This document shows, one piece after another, positions 35,053-44,259 of a DNA stretch of 64,000 bases. The position numbers and the translations under genes are program-made. The stretch lies in NCBI RefSeq assembly GCF_018860705.1, contig NZ_JAHKQA010000048.1:62001-126000 (forward strand), written 5' to 3'. The stretch's first letter is position 1. Each line of letters starts with the position of its first letter. The notes under the pieces were generated by a model. That model was not told where the DNA came from and did not search any database. It was given only the letters and a program-made list of their open reading frames with translations. This DNA is from Citreicella sp. C3M06 (GTDB lineage: Bacteria; Pseudomonadota; Alphaproteobacteria; Rhodobacterales; Rhodobacteraceae).

Positions 35053-37461
35053 ATGCAACAGGCACTCAATTCTTCTTATCCTGTGCTGCCGCTGCGGGAT
35101 ATTGTCGTGTTCCCGCACATGATCGTGCCGCTGTTCGTCGGGCGCGAGAAATCCGTGAAGGCACTCGAAGAGGTCATGGCCGACGACAAGCAGATCCTGC
35201 TTGCCGCCCAGATCGACCCTGCGGTCGACGACCCCGAGGAATCCGGCATCTACCGCGCGGGCGTCCTTGCCAACGTGTTGCAATTGCTCAAGCTGCCCGA
35301 CGGCACCGTCAAGGTGCTGGTTGAGGGGCAAAGCCGCGTCAAGATCACCGAATACCTGCCCAACGAGAGTTTCTTCGAGGCCAAGGCCGAATACGTGCAC
35401 GAGATGCCGGGCGATCCGGCCTCCATCGAGGCGCTGCTGCGCACCGTGTCCGAGGAATTCGAACGCTACGCCAAGGCCAAGAAGAACATCCCCGAAGAGG
35501 CGCTGTCCGCCGTGTCGGAAACCCGCGAGCCGGCAAAGCTGGCCGATCTGGTGTCCGGCCATCTTGGCATCGAGGTCGACCAGAAGCAGGATCTGCTGGA
35601 AACGCTGCCGGTGTCCGAGCGGCTGGAAAAGGTCTACGGCCTGATGCAGGGCGAGCTGTCGGTGCTGCAAGTCGAGAAAAAGATCAAGACCCGCGTCAAG
35701 TCGCAGATGGAGAAGACCCAGCGCGAGTACTATTTGAATGAGCAGATGAAGGCCATTCAGAAGGAGCTTGGCGACGGCGAGGATGGCCAGAACGAGGTCG
35801 CCGAGCTGGAGGCGCGCATCGCCGAAACCAAGCTGTCCGACGAGGCCCGCGAAAAAGCCGAGGGCGAGCTGAAGAAGCTGCGCAACATGTCGCCCATGTC
35901 TGCCGAGGCGACGGTGGTGCGCAATTATCTCGACTGGATGCTGTCGATCCCGTGGGGCACCAAATCCCGCGTGAAAAAGGATCTTGGCCGCGCGCAGGAG
36001 ATCCTCGATCACGACCACTACAGCCTTGAAAAGGTCAAGGAACGCATCGTCGAATATCTCGCCGTGCAGGCGCGCTCTCAAAAGCTGCGCGGACCGATCC
36101 TGTGCCTTGTCGGGCCTCCGGGCGTCGGCAAGACCAGCCTTGGCAAGTCGATGGCCAAGGCCACCGGGCGCGAGTTCATCCGAATCTCGCTTGGCGGTGT
36201 GCGCGATGAATCCGAGATCCGCGGCCACCGCCGCACCTACATCGGTTCGATGCCGGGCAAGATCATTCAGGCGCTGAAGAAGGCGAAAACCACCAATCCG
36301 CTCATCCTGCTCGACGAGATCGACAAGATGGGGCAGGATTTCCGTGGCGATCCGGCCTCGGCGATGCTTGAAGTGCTCGATCCCGAGCAGAACAGCACCT
36401 TCGTCGATCACTATCTCGAGGTGGAATACGACCTGAGCAACGTGATGTTCGTCACCACGTCGAACAGCTACAACATGCCCGGGCCGCTGCTCGACCGGAT
36501 GGAGATCATTCCGCTGTCGGGCTACACCGAGGACGAGAAGCTTGAAATCGCCAAGCGTCACCTTCTGGATAAAGAGGTGAAGGCGCATGGTCTGAAGAAG
36601 GGCGAATTCTCGGTCTCCGATGGCGCGCTGACCGACATCATCCGCTACTACACCCGCGAGGCGGGGGTGCGGAACCTTGAACGCGAAATCGCGCGGCTGG
36701 CGCGGAAATCCGTGACCAAGATCGTCAAGAAGGAAGCCGAGCGGGTCGATGTAAGCTCTGACAACATCGACGAATTCCTTGGTGTGAAAAAGTTCCGCTA
36801 TGGTCTCGCCGAAGATGAGAACCAGGTCGGGGTGGTGACCGGGCTTGCCTATACCTCGGTCGGCGGCGATCTGCTGCACATCGAGGCGCTGAAGCTGCCC
36901 GGCAAAGGCCGGATGAAGACCACCGGCAAACTTGGCGACGTGATGAAGGAAAGCATCGAGGCGGCGTCTTCGTATACCCGCTCCATCGCGCCGCAGATCG
37001 GGGTCAAGCCGCCGCGCTTTGACAAGATGGACATCCACGTGCACGTGCCCGATGGCGCGACGCCCAAGGATGGCCCGTCGGCGGGTCTGGCGATGGTGAC
37101 GGCGATCGTGTCGGTGCTGACCGGGCTTCCGGTGCGCAAGGACATCGCGATGACCGGCGAAGTGACGCTGCGGGGCAATGCCTCGGCCATCGGCGGGCTG
37201 AAGGAAAAGCTGCTGGCGGCGCTGCGCGGCGGGATCAAGACCGTTCTCATCCCTGAAGAGAACGAAAAGGATCTGGCCGAACTGCCCGACAACGTGAAGC
37301 AAGGGCTGGAAATCATCCCGGTCAAGCACGTCTCCGAGGTGCTGAAGATCGCGCTGGTGGGCACGCCAGAGCCGATCGAATGGGATGAAGAGGCCGAAGA
37401 GGCCGCGGCGGCGCTTGCCGCCAAGGCCGAGGACAAGGCAACCGGGGCTGTCGCACACTAA
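35053..37461 (+). CDS. lon: ATP-dependent protease Lon
   Basis: Cytoplasmic AAA+ serine protease, 802 residues. N-terminal LON substrate domain ([20 protein letters not shown]), Walker [15 protein letters not shown], Walker [11 protein letters not shown] and the protease domain with catalytic Ser in PKDGPSAG (about Ser676) and Lys in [10 protein letters not shown] (about Lys719), 43 residues apart as in Escherichia coli. I chose ATG 35053 because AAAGGA lies 6 bp upstream; ATG 35047 directly abuts it. A sigma-32-like promoter is upstream and a strong terminator downstream. Confidence 0.97.
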   Translation: MQQALNSSYPVLPLRDIVVFPHMIVPLFVGREKSVKALEEVMADDKQILLAAQIDPAVDDPEESGIYRAGVLANVLQLLKLPDGTVKVLVEGQSRVKITEYLPNESFFEAKAEYVHEMPGDPASIEALLRTVSEEFERYAKAKKNIPEEALSAVSETREPAKLADLVSGHLGIEVDQKQDLLETLPVSERLEKVYGLMQGELSVLQVEKKIKTRVKSQMEKTQREYYLNEQMKAIQKELGDGEDGQNEVAELEARIAETKLSDEAREKAEGELKKLRNMSPMSAEATVVRNYLDWMLSIPWGTKSRVKKDLGRAQEILDHDHYSLEKVKERIVEYLAVQARSQKLRGPILCLVGPPGVGKTSLGKSMAKATGREFIRISLGGVRDESEIRGHRRTYIGSMPGKIIQALKKAKTTNPLILLDEIDKMGQDFRGDPASAMLEVLDPEQNSTFVDHYLEVEYDLSNVMFVTTSNSYNMPGPLLDRMEIIPLSGYTEDEKLEIAKRHLLDKEVKAHGLKKGEFSVSDGALTDIIRYYTREAGVRNLEREIARLARKSVTKIVKKEAERVDVSSDNIDEFLGVKKFRYGLAEDENQVGVVTGLAYTSVGGDLLHIEALKLPGKGRMKTTGKLGDVMKESIEAASSYTRSIAPQIGVKPPRFDKMDIHVHVPDGATPKDGPSAGLAMVTAIVSVLTGLPVRKDIAMTGEVTLRGNASAIGGLKEKLLAALRGGIKTVLIPEENEKDLAELPDNVKQGLEIIPVKHVSEVLKIALVGTPEPIEWDEEAEEAAAALAAKAEDKATGAVAH

Positions 37462-37483
37462 GGGCGAGGCTCCAGAAAACACC

Positions 37484-37518
37484 AAGGGCGCCGCATGAGG
37501 ATGCGGCGCCCTTTTTTC
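37484..37518. terminator. Bidirectional intrinsic terminator between lon and the ggt-like gene
   Basis: AAGGGCGCCGCAT (37484-37496) pairs perfectly with ATGCGGCGCCCTT (37501-37513) around a GAGG loop, followed by a T6 run on the plus strand. It separates two convergent genes. Confidence 0.9.
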
Positions 37519-37537
37519 TTGTCGTGGACCGGGTTGA

Positions 37538-39130
37538 TCAATACCCCAGAGCGCAACCATCCTTGCGGGTGTCGCTGCCGCTGGTCAGGAATCCGGTTTC
37601 AGGCGTGATGCGGATGGCTTGGCTGCCGCCAATCGGGCTGCTTTGCAGCGACAGCTTGTGCCCGCGCGCCTCAAGGCTGTCGCGGGCCTCTTGCGACACG
37701 CCCGGCTCGATCTGAAGCTCCCCGCCAAAGGCAAAGCTGCGCGGGGCATCCATAGCTTCTTGCAGCGATTGTCCAAGATCAAGCACGCCTGACAGAAAGG
37801 CTGCATGGCCCGCCGCCTGATACTGGCCACCCATCACGCCGAACGGCATGACAGCGGCGCCGTCCTTGCACAGCATCCCCGGAATGATCGTGTGCATCGG
37901 GCGTTTCATCGGCGCGATGGCATTCGGGTGCCCCTCGATCAGCCGGAAGCTGGCGCCGCGCGAATGGAACAGCACGCCGGTGTTGGGATCGAGCCGGGTC
38001 GAGCCAAAGCCATGGAAGATCGAGTTGATGAAGCTCAGCGCGTTGCCGTCGCCGTCGACGACGCAAAGGTAGATGGTATCGCGATGCTCGGGCTCGTCCC
38101 ACAACGCCGGGGGCAGGGCGCGGGTCATGTCGATGCGCGCGGCCAGTGCGTCGACCACCTCGTCGGACAGCAGCTGCTCGACCACGCCGGGGCAATCAGC
38201 GGGATCGGCGATCAGCGCGTCGCGGTGATGATAGGCCAGCTTGGTCGCCTCGGCGTGCAGGTGGATGCGGTCTGCCTCGGACAGCCCGTCGCCCATGTCG
38301 AATTTCGACAGGATGCGCAGAATCAGAAGCGCCGCAAGCCCCTGACCGTTGGGCGGGCATTCCACCACATCGTGGCCGCCATAAGGCGTCGAGATCGGAT
38401 CGACCCAGATCGCCGCGTCCTTGCCAGCGTGGAAATCTTCCTCGGTGTGAAGCCCGCCGAGGCTGCGCAGATGGGCCACCATGCTGGCTGCGGTGTCGCC
38501 TTCGTAAAAGCCGGCAGCGCCTTTCTCGGCGATTTCGCGTAAGCGGGCGCCCAGCAGCGGCTGGGCATGGCGCTGGCCGACCTTCGGTGCGGCGCCGCCG
38601 GGCAGGAACAGCGCGCTTGCATGCGGGTCCTGCGCCACGAGCGAGGCCACACCCGCCCAATCCATGGCGACGCGCGGCGTCACCGGATAGCCGTCTTCGG
38701 CGTAGTGGATGGCGCTGGCAAAGAGCTGCTCCAGTGGCAGCGAACCATGCGCCTCATGCAGCGCGCACCATGCCGAGATCGCGCCCGGCACCGTCACCGC
38801 GTGCGGGCTGGTTTGCGGAATCTCATCGCTCAGACCGGCGGCTTGCAGCGCTGAAACCGTTGCCGCCGCAGGCGCGCGGCCAGAGCCGTTCAGCGCCGTC
38901 ACCTTGCCGCCCTTCGGAGCGTATAGCGCAAAGCAATCGCCGCCGATGCCGGTCATCAGCGGATCGACAACGCATTGCACGGCCACCGCCGCGATCGCAG
39001 CATCCACGGCATTGCCGCCTGCGGTCAGTATCTTGAGCCCGGCGGCGGTTGCCAGCGGATGCGACGTGGCGATCATCGCCTCTGTCGCGATCGGGGCGGG
39101 GCGGCGGGCTGAGAAGAAATCGAAATCCAT
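37538..39130 (-). CDS. Gamma-glutamyltransferase family protein
   Basis: Ntn-hydrolase of the GGT family, 530 residues from the ATG at 39130, which has an AGGAGG ribosome site. Self-processing is expected at the threonine in HRDTIYLCVVDGDGNA, which would become the nucleophile of the small subunit; NSIFHGFGS and MGGQYQAAGHAAFL are further family segments. No signal peptide is visible, so it may be cytoplasmic, unlike classical periplasmic GGT; a glutathione hydrolase or related amidase role is possible. It is divergent from a GntR regulator. Confidence 0.85.
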   Translation of the reverse strand: MDFDFFSARRPAPIATEAMIATSHPLATAAGLKILTAGGNAVDAAIAAVAVQCVVDPLMTGIGGDCFALYAPKGGKVTALNGSGRAPAAATVSALQAAGLSDEIPQTSPHAVTVPGAISAWCALHEAHGSLPLEQLFASAIHYAEDGYPVTPRVAMDWAGVASLVAQDPHASALFLPGGAAPKVGQRHAQPLLGARLREIAEKGAAGFYEGDTAASMVAHLRSLGGLHTEEDFHAGKDAAIWVDPISTPYGGHDVVECPPNGQGLAALLILRILSKFDMGDGLSEADRIHLHAEATKLAYHHRDALIADPADCPGVVEQLLSDEVVDALAARIDMTRALPPALWDEPEHRDTIYLCVVDGDGNALSFINSIFHGFGSTRLDPNTGVLFHSRGASFRLIEGHPNAIAPMKRPMHTIIPGMLCKDGAAVMPFGVMGGQYQAAGHAAFLSGVLDLGQSLQEAMDAPRSFAFGGELQIEPGVSQEARDSLEARGHKLSLQSSPIGGSQAIRITPETGFLTSGSDTRKDGCALGY

Positions 39131-39227
39131 GCGTCCTCCTGTTGAATGGCCGACGGGGTCCGTGAGTGGTGTGAGCTGTTCCCCTGCGGCCTGCCCACAC
39201 AGCGCCCCGTCCCGATCGCTGTCAGAT

Positions 39228-39935
39228 ATGGATTCAATTCCATTCGACATGTATACATATGTAGGATTCGCCGCCACCGATCAACGAAAGACAGCACCCT
39301 TGGGCCATCGCGCTGCAGAAATATTGCTCGAAACCTTGGAGTCCGAGATCGTATCGGGGGCGCTGCCGCCGGGTGCGCCGTTGTCGGAACTGGCGCTGGC
39401 GGAACGATTCGGCGTCTCGCGCACCCCGGTGCGAGAAGCGCTACTAGAGCTCGAACGCGCCGGGCTGGCCGAACGCGGGGCGCGGCGGGCGTTCTTTGTG
39501 CGCGCTCTGGGGGCGGAGGAGCTCGCCGATCTGTTCGAAGCTTCGGGCGAGGTGGAAAGCGCGCTTGCCGCGCTGGCAGCACATCGCATGACCGAGATCG
39601 AGCGTCAGGCGCTGATCGCTCTGGCCGAGGCGCCTGCGGCCAGCGCCGCCGACTATTCCGACCTGAACCGGCGTTTCCACGATGCCATCAAATCCGGGGC
39701 GCGCAACGCGACGCTGGCCCAGTTGCTGGGCGGGCTCGACCTGCGCACCAGCGCATGGCGCGCCGCCAATTTTCACGAGGCCGAAGAGCGGCAGACAACA
39801 TCGCGGGCCGAACACCTGAAGATCGCGACGGCCATCGCGCAAGCCGACGCCGAGCGGACCCGCAGCCTGATGCGGCGCCACGTGGCGCAATCCCATAGCG
39901 TGCTGGCGGAGATTCTTGCCCGCCGCGGCAGATGA
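39228..39935 (+). CDS. GntR-family regulator (FadR/FCD subfamily)
   Basis: Regulator of up to 235 residues. N-terminal winged HTH (LPPGAPLSELALAERFGVSR, TPVREALLELERAGL) and a C-terminal helical FCD effector domain (DLNRRFHDAI, HLKIATAIAQ, HVAQSHSVL). The start is uncertain: ATG 39228, ATG 39249 and TTG 39300 are all in frame and none has a strong ribosome site; HTH homology begins after residue 25, so even the last is possible. It is divergent from the ggt-like gene and 16 bp before a TauE/SafE permease, which are likely targets. Confidence 0.88.
   Translation: MDSIPFDMYTYVGFAATDQRKTAPLGHRAAEILLETLESEIVSGALPPGAPLSELALAERFGVSRTPVREALLELERAGLAERGARRAFFVRALGAEELADLFEASGEVESALAALAAHRMTEIERQALIALAEAPAASAADYSDLNRRFHDAIKSGARNATLAQLLGGLDLRTSAWRAANFHEAEERQTTSRAEHLKIATAIAQADAERTRSLMRRHVAQSHSVLAEILARRGR
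39249..39258. promoter_or_regulatory. Candidate GntR operator
   Basis: Perfect palindrome ATGTATACAT between the divergent ggt-like and GntR genes, in a local AT-rich stretch. The GTATAC core is typical of operators of FCD-type GntR regulators. It overlaps one possible start codon of the regulator. Confidence 0.45.
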
Positions 39936-39951
39936 CAAGGAGAGACGGGGA

Positions 39952-40773
39952 ATGGATGTAGCTTTGTTGCTGGAGCTTTTGCTCTTTCTGGTGGTGATCG
40001 GGGGGCTGGCCGGGGTTCTGGCCGGCCTGCTTGGGGTCGGGGGCGGCATCGTGCTGGTGCCAGCGTTTTTCTTTGCGTTTCAGGTGATGGGCTATGACGG
40101 CCCGCAACTGATGCAGGTCTGCCTTGCGACATCGCTGGCGACAATCATCGTGACCTCGATACGTTCGGTGGCCAGCCACAATCGCAAGGGCGCGGTGGAT
40201 TGGGAGATCCTGAAGGGCTGGGCACCGGGGATCGTGGTCGGTGCGATCGTCGGGGTGTTGGCGGCTTCGGCGTTGCGCTCGACCACGTTGCAGATGATCT
40301 TTGGCGGGCTGGCTTTGGTCATCGGCCTGTACATGGCCTTTGGACGCTCAAGCTGGCGGCTGGCAGAACAGATGCCCTCGGGCGGGCGGCAATACCTGTA
40401 TTCGCCGCTGGTCGGCTTCTTGTCGGTGTTGATGGGAATCGGCGGCGGCAGCTTTGGCGTGCCGCTGATGAGCCTGCACGGAATGGCGATCCACCGGGCC
40501 GTTGCCACGGCGGCGGGGTTCGGCCTTGCGATCGCGCTGCCCTCGGGGGTGGGGTTCCTGTTTCTGGAGATCGCCGCCGAGTCGCGCCCGCCGCTGACCA
40601 TCGGCGCGGTGAACCTGCCGGGGTTCCTTGTGGTGATCGCGATGACCATGCTGACCGCGCCGTTGGGGGTCAAGCTGGCCCATTCCACAGATGCGGCAAA
40701 GCTCAAGCGGATCTTTGGGGGGTTCCTGATCCTTGTTGCGCTGAACATGCTGCGCAAGGCGCTGATGGGCTGA
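39952..40773 (+). CDS. TauE/SafE family membrane permease
   Basis: Inner-membrane protein of 273 residues with about eight helices, showing the two repeated TauE/SafE signatures GLLGVGGGIVLVPAFFF and MGIGGGSFGVPLMS. ATG 39952 is preceded by AAGGAGAG. Family members are implicated in export or exchange of sulfur-containing or organic anions, substrates usually unknown. Close spacing to the GntR gene suggests one transcript; linkage to a GGT-like gene hints at thiol or amino-acid derivative metabolism. Confidence 0.9.
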   Translation: MDVALLLELLLFLVVIGGLAGVLAGLLGVGGGIVLVPAFFFAFQVMGYDGPQLMQVCLATSLATIIVTSIRSVASHNRKGAVDWEILKGWAPGIVVGAIVGVLAASALRSTTLQMIFGGLALVIGLYMAFGRSSWRLAEQMPSGGRQYLYSPLVGFLSVLMGIGGGSFGVPLMSLHGMAIHRAVATAAGFGLAIALPSGVGFLFLEIAAESRPPLTIGAVNLPGFLVVIAMTMLTAPLGVKLAHSTDAAKLKRIFGGFLILVALNMLRKALMG

Positions 40774-40796
40774 TCGGAAGACAGAGGGGCCAAAAG

Positions 40797-40826
40797 AAAA
40801 CGCCGGGCACAAGGCCCGGCGTTTTT
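40797..40826. terminator. Bidirectional intrinsic terminator
   Basis: AAAACGCCGGGC (40797-40808) pairs with GCCCGGCGTTTT (40814-40825) around ACAAG, with T5 on the plus strand and A4 (T4 on the minus strand) on the other side. It lies between the convergent permease and bactofilin genes. Confidence 0.9.
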
Positions 40827-40847
40827 GTCTGATGACGGTGGCGGGCC

Positions 40848-41360
40848 TTAGCTGGCGGGCACGTCGGGGGTGCCGGCGCCGGCCGGTTTCGGGGCACCGG
40901 TCTTGCCGCGGGTCGACAGCGGGTCGTCCTGACGTTGCACCGAGCCTTCGAAATGCGCGCCGCTTTCGATGGCGATGGTCTTGTGGATGATGTCGCCTTC
41001 GACACGGGCGGTGGCGGTCAGGCGAACCTTGAGGCCGCGGACCCGGCCAACGATGCGCCCGTTGATCACCACGTCATCGGCGACGACTTCGCCCTTGATG
41101 GTGGCAGACTCGCCGATGGTCAGAAGATGCGCGCGAATGTCGCCTTCGACGGTGCCTTCGACATTGATGTCGCCGGTGGTGCGCAGGTTGCCAGTGATGT
41201 GCAGATCACTCGAAAGCACCGATGCCGGGGGTTTGGCCTTGGGCGGCGCCGAGGGCTTGAATTCCGGGTTCGGCGAGCGCGAGGCGTCGGACATGGGCGC
41301 CGGTTTGGGCGCGTCGTCGGCCTTGGGTCCGGGCTCGTTGATCTTGCTCTTAGAAAACAT
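40848..41360 (-). CDS. Bactofilin
   Basis: Polymer-forming cytoskeletal protein of 170 residues. A Pro/Lys/Ser-rich N-terminal tail (about residues 1-48) precedes the beta-helical bactofilin domain with regularly spaced turns (ITGNLRTTGDINVEGTVEGD, SATIKGEVVADDVVINGRIVG), then a Pro/Ala-rich tail. Bactofilins scaffold localised peptidoglycan remodelling. Its start overlaps the end of an M23 peptidase gene by 11 bp, a known functional pairing. Confidence 0.9.
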   Translation of the reverse strand: MFSKSKINEPGPKADDAPKPAPMSDASRSPNPEFKPSAPPKAKPPASVLSSDLHITGNLRTTGDINVEGTVEGDIRAHLLTIGESATIKGEVVADDVVINGRIVGRVRGLKVRLTATARVEGDIIHKTIAIESGAHFEGSVQRQDDPLSTRGKTGAPKPAGAGTPDVPAS

Positions 41361-42660
41361 CGTTTGCAGCCTTGATGTAGATCATGGGATTTATCGGTTC
41401 GCCTCCGACGCGGACTTCGTAGTGAAGATGCGTTCCAGTGGACCGTCCGGTATTTCCCATATCACCGATGCGATCGCCGCGCGATACCTTTTGGCCGACC
41501 TTCACGCGGATTTTCGACATGTGCCCGTAGCGGGTCTCTATTCCGAACTCGTGCTTGATTTTCACCAGACGTCCGTATCCCGATTGCCAACCGGCCCAGG
41601 TGACGACGCCGTCGGCGGTGCTGTAAATCGCGGTGCCGTGCGGCGCGGCAAAATCGGTGCCCGCGTGCAGGCGACCCCAGCGATAGCCAAAGCCCGAGGT
41701 AAAGCGGAACGGATCCTTGAGCGGCACCGCGAACGGCGCTTTCTGCGCGGCGATGCGATACATGTTCAGCCGGTCCATTTCGCCAAGGATCTGGTTGGCG
41801 CGGGCGGTATCGGCCGAAGGGGCCTCGCCGCGGGTCGAAAAGGTCAGCGGGGTCAGCGGGCCGCCCTGACCGGAATAGCCCTTGCGCACCTCCTTGATGA
41901 TGCGGTCGGGGTCCATGCCGGCGGCGGTGAACATCTTGTCGAGCGGCTTGACCGAGATGGTCATCGCCTCTTCGAGCTGGCGGAAAATGCGGTCGTTCTT
42001 TTCTTCCATGACGCGCATGTCGGTGGCCATCTTGTCGGCGCGCACCAGCGCGTCCTGCGCGTCGGCGATGACCTGATCGCGCTCTTCGGCGGTGCGGGCC
42101 AGCGCTTCGGACAGCAGGTCGAGCGAGCCGTCGGCGTCGCTGCTGCCCGCCATCAGGGTGCCGCCGCCCTCGATCTGCGCTTTCAATGCGGCAAGCTGGT
42201 CGCCGACCTCTTCGCGCTCCATCATGGTGTCGCGCAGCGTGGTCTGGATGACGTCGATGCCGGTTTCAAGCTCGCGGCGGCGGGTCTCGGAGTCGAGCAG
42301 GCGGCTCTGCATCGACGACACCTGCGCCAGCGCGGTGTTGAAACGATTCTGGGCGGCGAGGGCTTCGGCGGCGCGGGAGTCGCGTTCGCTCGAAAGCTCG
42401 TTGAGGCGGCGCTGATAGGTAAGCTGGTCGCGACGCGCCTGTTCGCGGAAGTTCCCGGCGCTGATGCTGTCCATCAGCAGGATGGCGGTGGCGATGATCG
42501 CCCAGGACACAAGCAGCGCCCCGCCAAGATATGCCACGGCCTGCGTTTCCGGACGCAGGCGGATGAAGCGTGTGTCAGTGTCGGATTTGAGGAAAAGCCG
42601 TCGTTCCGGAAAGAAGCGCTCCATCAGCGCATGGGTTCTGATCGCGAGACGCGTTCGCAC
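41350..42660 (-). CDS. M23 family metallopeptidase (bactofilin partner)
   Basis: Membrane-anchored peptidoglycan endopeptidase, 436 residues. I chose GTG 42660 because AAGGA lies about 8 bp upstream and the conserved sequence (RTRLAIRTHALMERFFPERR) begins there. A membrane helix (VAYLGGALLVSWAIIATAIL) is at about residues 40-60, a long coiled coil at about 65-230, and a C-terminal LytM domain with zinc ligands in GRLHAGTDFA and GTHLHYEVR. Translationally coupled to bactofilin, as for LmdC-type enzymes that bactofilin positions in other alphaproteobacteria. Confidence 0.9.
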   Translation of the reverse strand: MRTRLAIRTHALMERFFPERRLFLKSDTDTRFIRLRPETQAVAYLGGALLVSWAIIATAILLMDSISAGNFREQARRDQLTYQRRLNELSSERDSRAAEALAAQNRFNTALAQVSSMQSRLLDSETRRRELETGIDVIQTTLRDTMMEREEVGDQLAALKAQIEGGGTLMAGSSDADGSLDLLSEALARTAEERDQVIADAQDALVRADKMATDMRVMEEKNDRIFRQLEEAMTISVKPLDKMFTAAGMDPDRIIKEVRKGYSGQGGPLTPLTFSTRGEAPSADTARANQILGEMDRLNMYRIAAQKAPFAVPLKDPFRFTSGFGYRWGRLHAGTDFAAPHGTAIYSTADGVVTWAGWQSGYGRLVKIKHEFGIETRYGHMSKIRVKVGQKVSRGDRIGDMGNTGRSTGTHLHYEVRVGGEPINPMIYIKAANDVF

Positions 42661-42851
42661 CTGTCCGTCCTTTTTTCCGTCCCTGTCAAACGTGGCGCGC
42701 TTCCCCGAAAGCCGGCCTCGTGCCAAGGGGCTTAAAGGCCGTGTCGCCCGCGTGCAACATGTTTGGGCGTTGCTGCAGCGCAGAGCCGCGAAACCTTGCG
42801 AATCCGGCAAAAATCCGCCGATGCCAAGGGCTTCGCGTCAACCCGCATGAG

Positions 42852-43670
42852 TTATTTCTGGGCTAGGCCGTCAGCGAGGGGCCAGTAGAAGTCTGGCGGA
42901 AGTCCGGCTTCGGCGCGTTTTTCATCGTTGAAAGGGGGCTTCAGCGCCCCGTGGAAATAGCGGCGCACGAGGGCATGGAACTGCTCGCGCGGGTCTATTT
43001 CGTGACGGCCACAGAGGAAGTTGAACCATTTCGAGCCATAGGCGACATGGCCGACTTCCTCGGCGTAAATGGTCTCCAGCGCGGCGACGACGCTGTCCAT
43101 GTTGGCGCGTTTGAACAGCGTGATCATGCCGGGGGTGACATCAAGGCCGCGCGCCTCGAGCACCATCGGCACCACGGCGAGCCGGCCCATCAGATCCTCG
43201 GCCGTGTCTTCGGCGGCGCGCCACATGCCGGCATGGGCGGGCAGGGCACCGTAAGAGCTTTCAAGCTCTTCAAGGCAGTCGCACATCAGGTTGAAATGCT
43301 TGGATTCCTCATCGGCGGCCCGGACCCAGTCATCGTAGAACCCAAGCGGAAAGGGCACGTCGGTAAAGCGGGCGATAAGGTCCCAGTGCAGATCGACGGC
43401 GTTCAGCTCGATATGCGCCACGGCGTGCAGCAGCGCGATGCGCCCCTGCGGCGAGCCGGGCTTGCGCTTGGGCACATCGCGCGGGTCCAGCAACTCGGGC
43501 CGCTCCGGGCGGGCCGGGCGCGGGGGCGGCGATGCCTGTCCGATCGGCAAGGGGGCCTCGGCGTCGCGCGCGGCAAACCACGCGGCGGCATGGGCGCGGG
43601 ACTTGGCGGTTTTCTCGCGCCCGTCGGCGGTGGTGAGCACATCCACCGCCATGTCGCTCAGCGTCATCAT
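42852..43670 (-). CDS. DUF455 ferritin-like domain protein
   Basis: Product of 272 residues. The DUF455 diiron/ferritin-like helical domain is visible from LLHAVAHIELNAVDLHWDLI through AADEESKHFNLMCDCLEEL to ETIYAEEVGHVAYGSKWFNF, giving the two E...ExxH metal-ligand pairs. The first about 60 residues are basic and Pro-rich. Reported relatives may act in tRNA modification or iron chemistry, but the role here is unknown. Two adjacent ATG codons (43668-43670 and 43665-43667) are possible starts; no good ribosome site is seen. Confidence 0.85.
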   Translation of the reverse strand: MMTLSDMAVDVLTTADGREKTAKSRAHAAAWFAARDAEAPLPIGQASPPPRPARPERPELLDPRDVPKRKPGSPQGRIALLHAVAHIELNAVDLHWDLIARFTDVPFPLGFYDDWVRAADEESKHFNLMCDCLEELESSYGALPAHAGMWRAAEDTAEDLMGRLAVVPMVLEARGLDVTPGMITLFKRANMDSVVAALETIYAEEVGHVAYGSKWFNFLCGRHEIDPREQFHALVRRYFHGALKPPFNDEKRAEAGLPPDFYWPLADGLAQK

Positions 43671-43730
43671 CTGCGTTCGGCCTTTCGTTTCAGTGCCTGA
43701 CCATCCTGCATCGAAGAATGGTCGATCTGC

Positions 43731-44195
43731 TCAGAGCGCCCGCGCCGCGTCGAGCACCTCGGCCGCGTGGCCCGGTACCTTCACCTTGCGCCATGCCTTG
43801 GCGATGCGCCCCTCGCCGTCCACGAGAAAGGTGCTGCGCTCGATCCCCATGAAGGTCTTGCCGTACATCTTCTTCTCGGTCCATACGCCGTAATCTTCGC
43901 AGACCTGCGAAGCTTCATCGGACAGCAACGGCACGGTCAGCGCCTTCTTGGCCATGAATTTGTCATGGCTGGCAAGGCTGTCCTTCGAGATGCCAAAGAC
44001 CTTGACCCCGGCGGCCTCGAACTCGGCGAGCAGCGCCGAGAAATCCTGGTTCTCAACCGTGCAACCCGAGGTGTCGTCGCGCGGGTAGAAGAACAGCACC
44101 ACCGGCGCGGGGCGCAGGGCGGACAAGGTGACCTCGTCGCCGCCAGTGACGGGCAGGGTGAAATCGGGGGCCATTTCGGCGTCGGGCTGGGTCAT
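43731..44195 (-). CDS. bcp: Thiol peroxidase of the Bcp/PrxQ family
   Basis: Thioredoxin-dependent peroxiredoxin, 154 residues, reducing peroxides in the cytoplasm. The peroxidatic Cys is in YPRDDTSGCTVENQDF. The resolving Cys five residues later in classical Bcp is replaced by Gln; another Cys (DEASQVCEDYGVW) lies in the helix used by the other PrxQ subtype. ATG 44195 has GGAG 8 bp upstream. Divergent from the AsmA-like gene, with 64 bp between. Confidence 0.93.
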   Translation of the reverse strand: MTQPDAEMAPDFTLPVTGGDEVTLSALRPAPVVLFFYPRDDTSGCTVENQDFSALLAEFEAAGVKVFGISKDSLASHDKFMAKKALTVPLLSDEASQVCEDYGVWTEKKMYGKTFMGIERSTFLVDGEGRIAKAWRKVKVPGHAAEVLDAARAL

Positions 44196-44259
44196 GACGG
44201 GCGCTCCGGCTAAGGTGTTTCGCAATCGGTGTGATTGCATGTAGAACGCATCGAAGCGA

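Noticed and set aside
34987-37560. 857-codon antisense frame over lon
   Set aside because: Lon has complete catalytic motifs on the plus strand; the antisense frame is a byproduct of GC-rich third positions.
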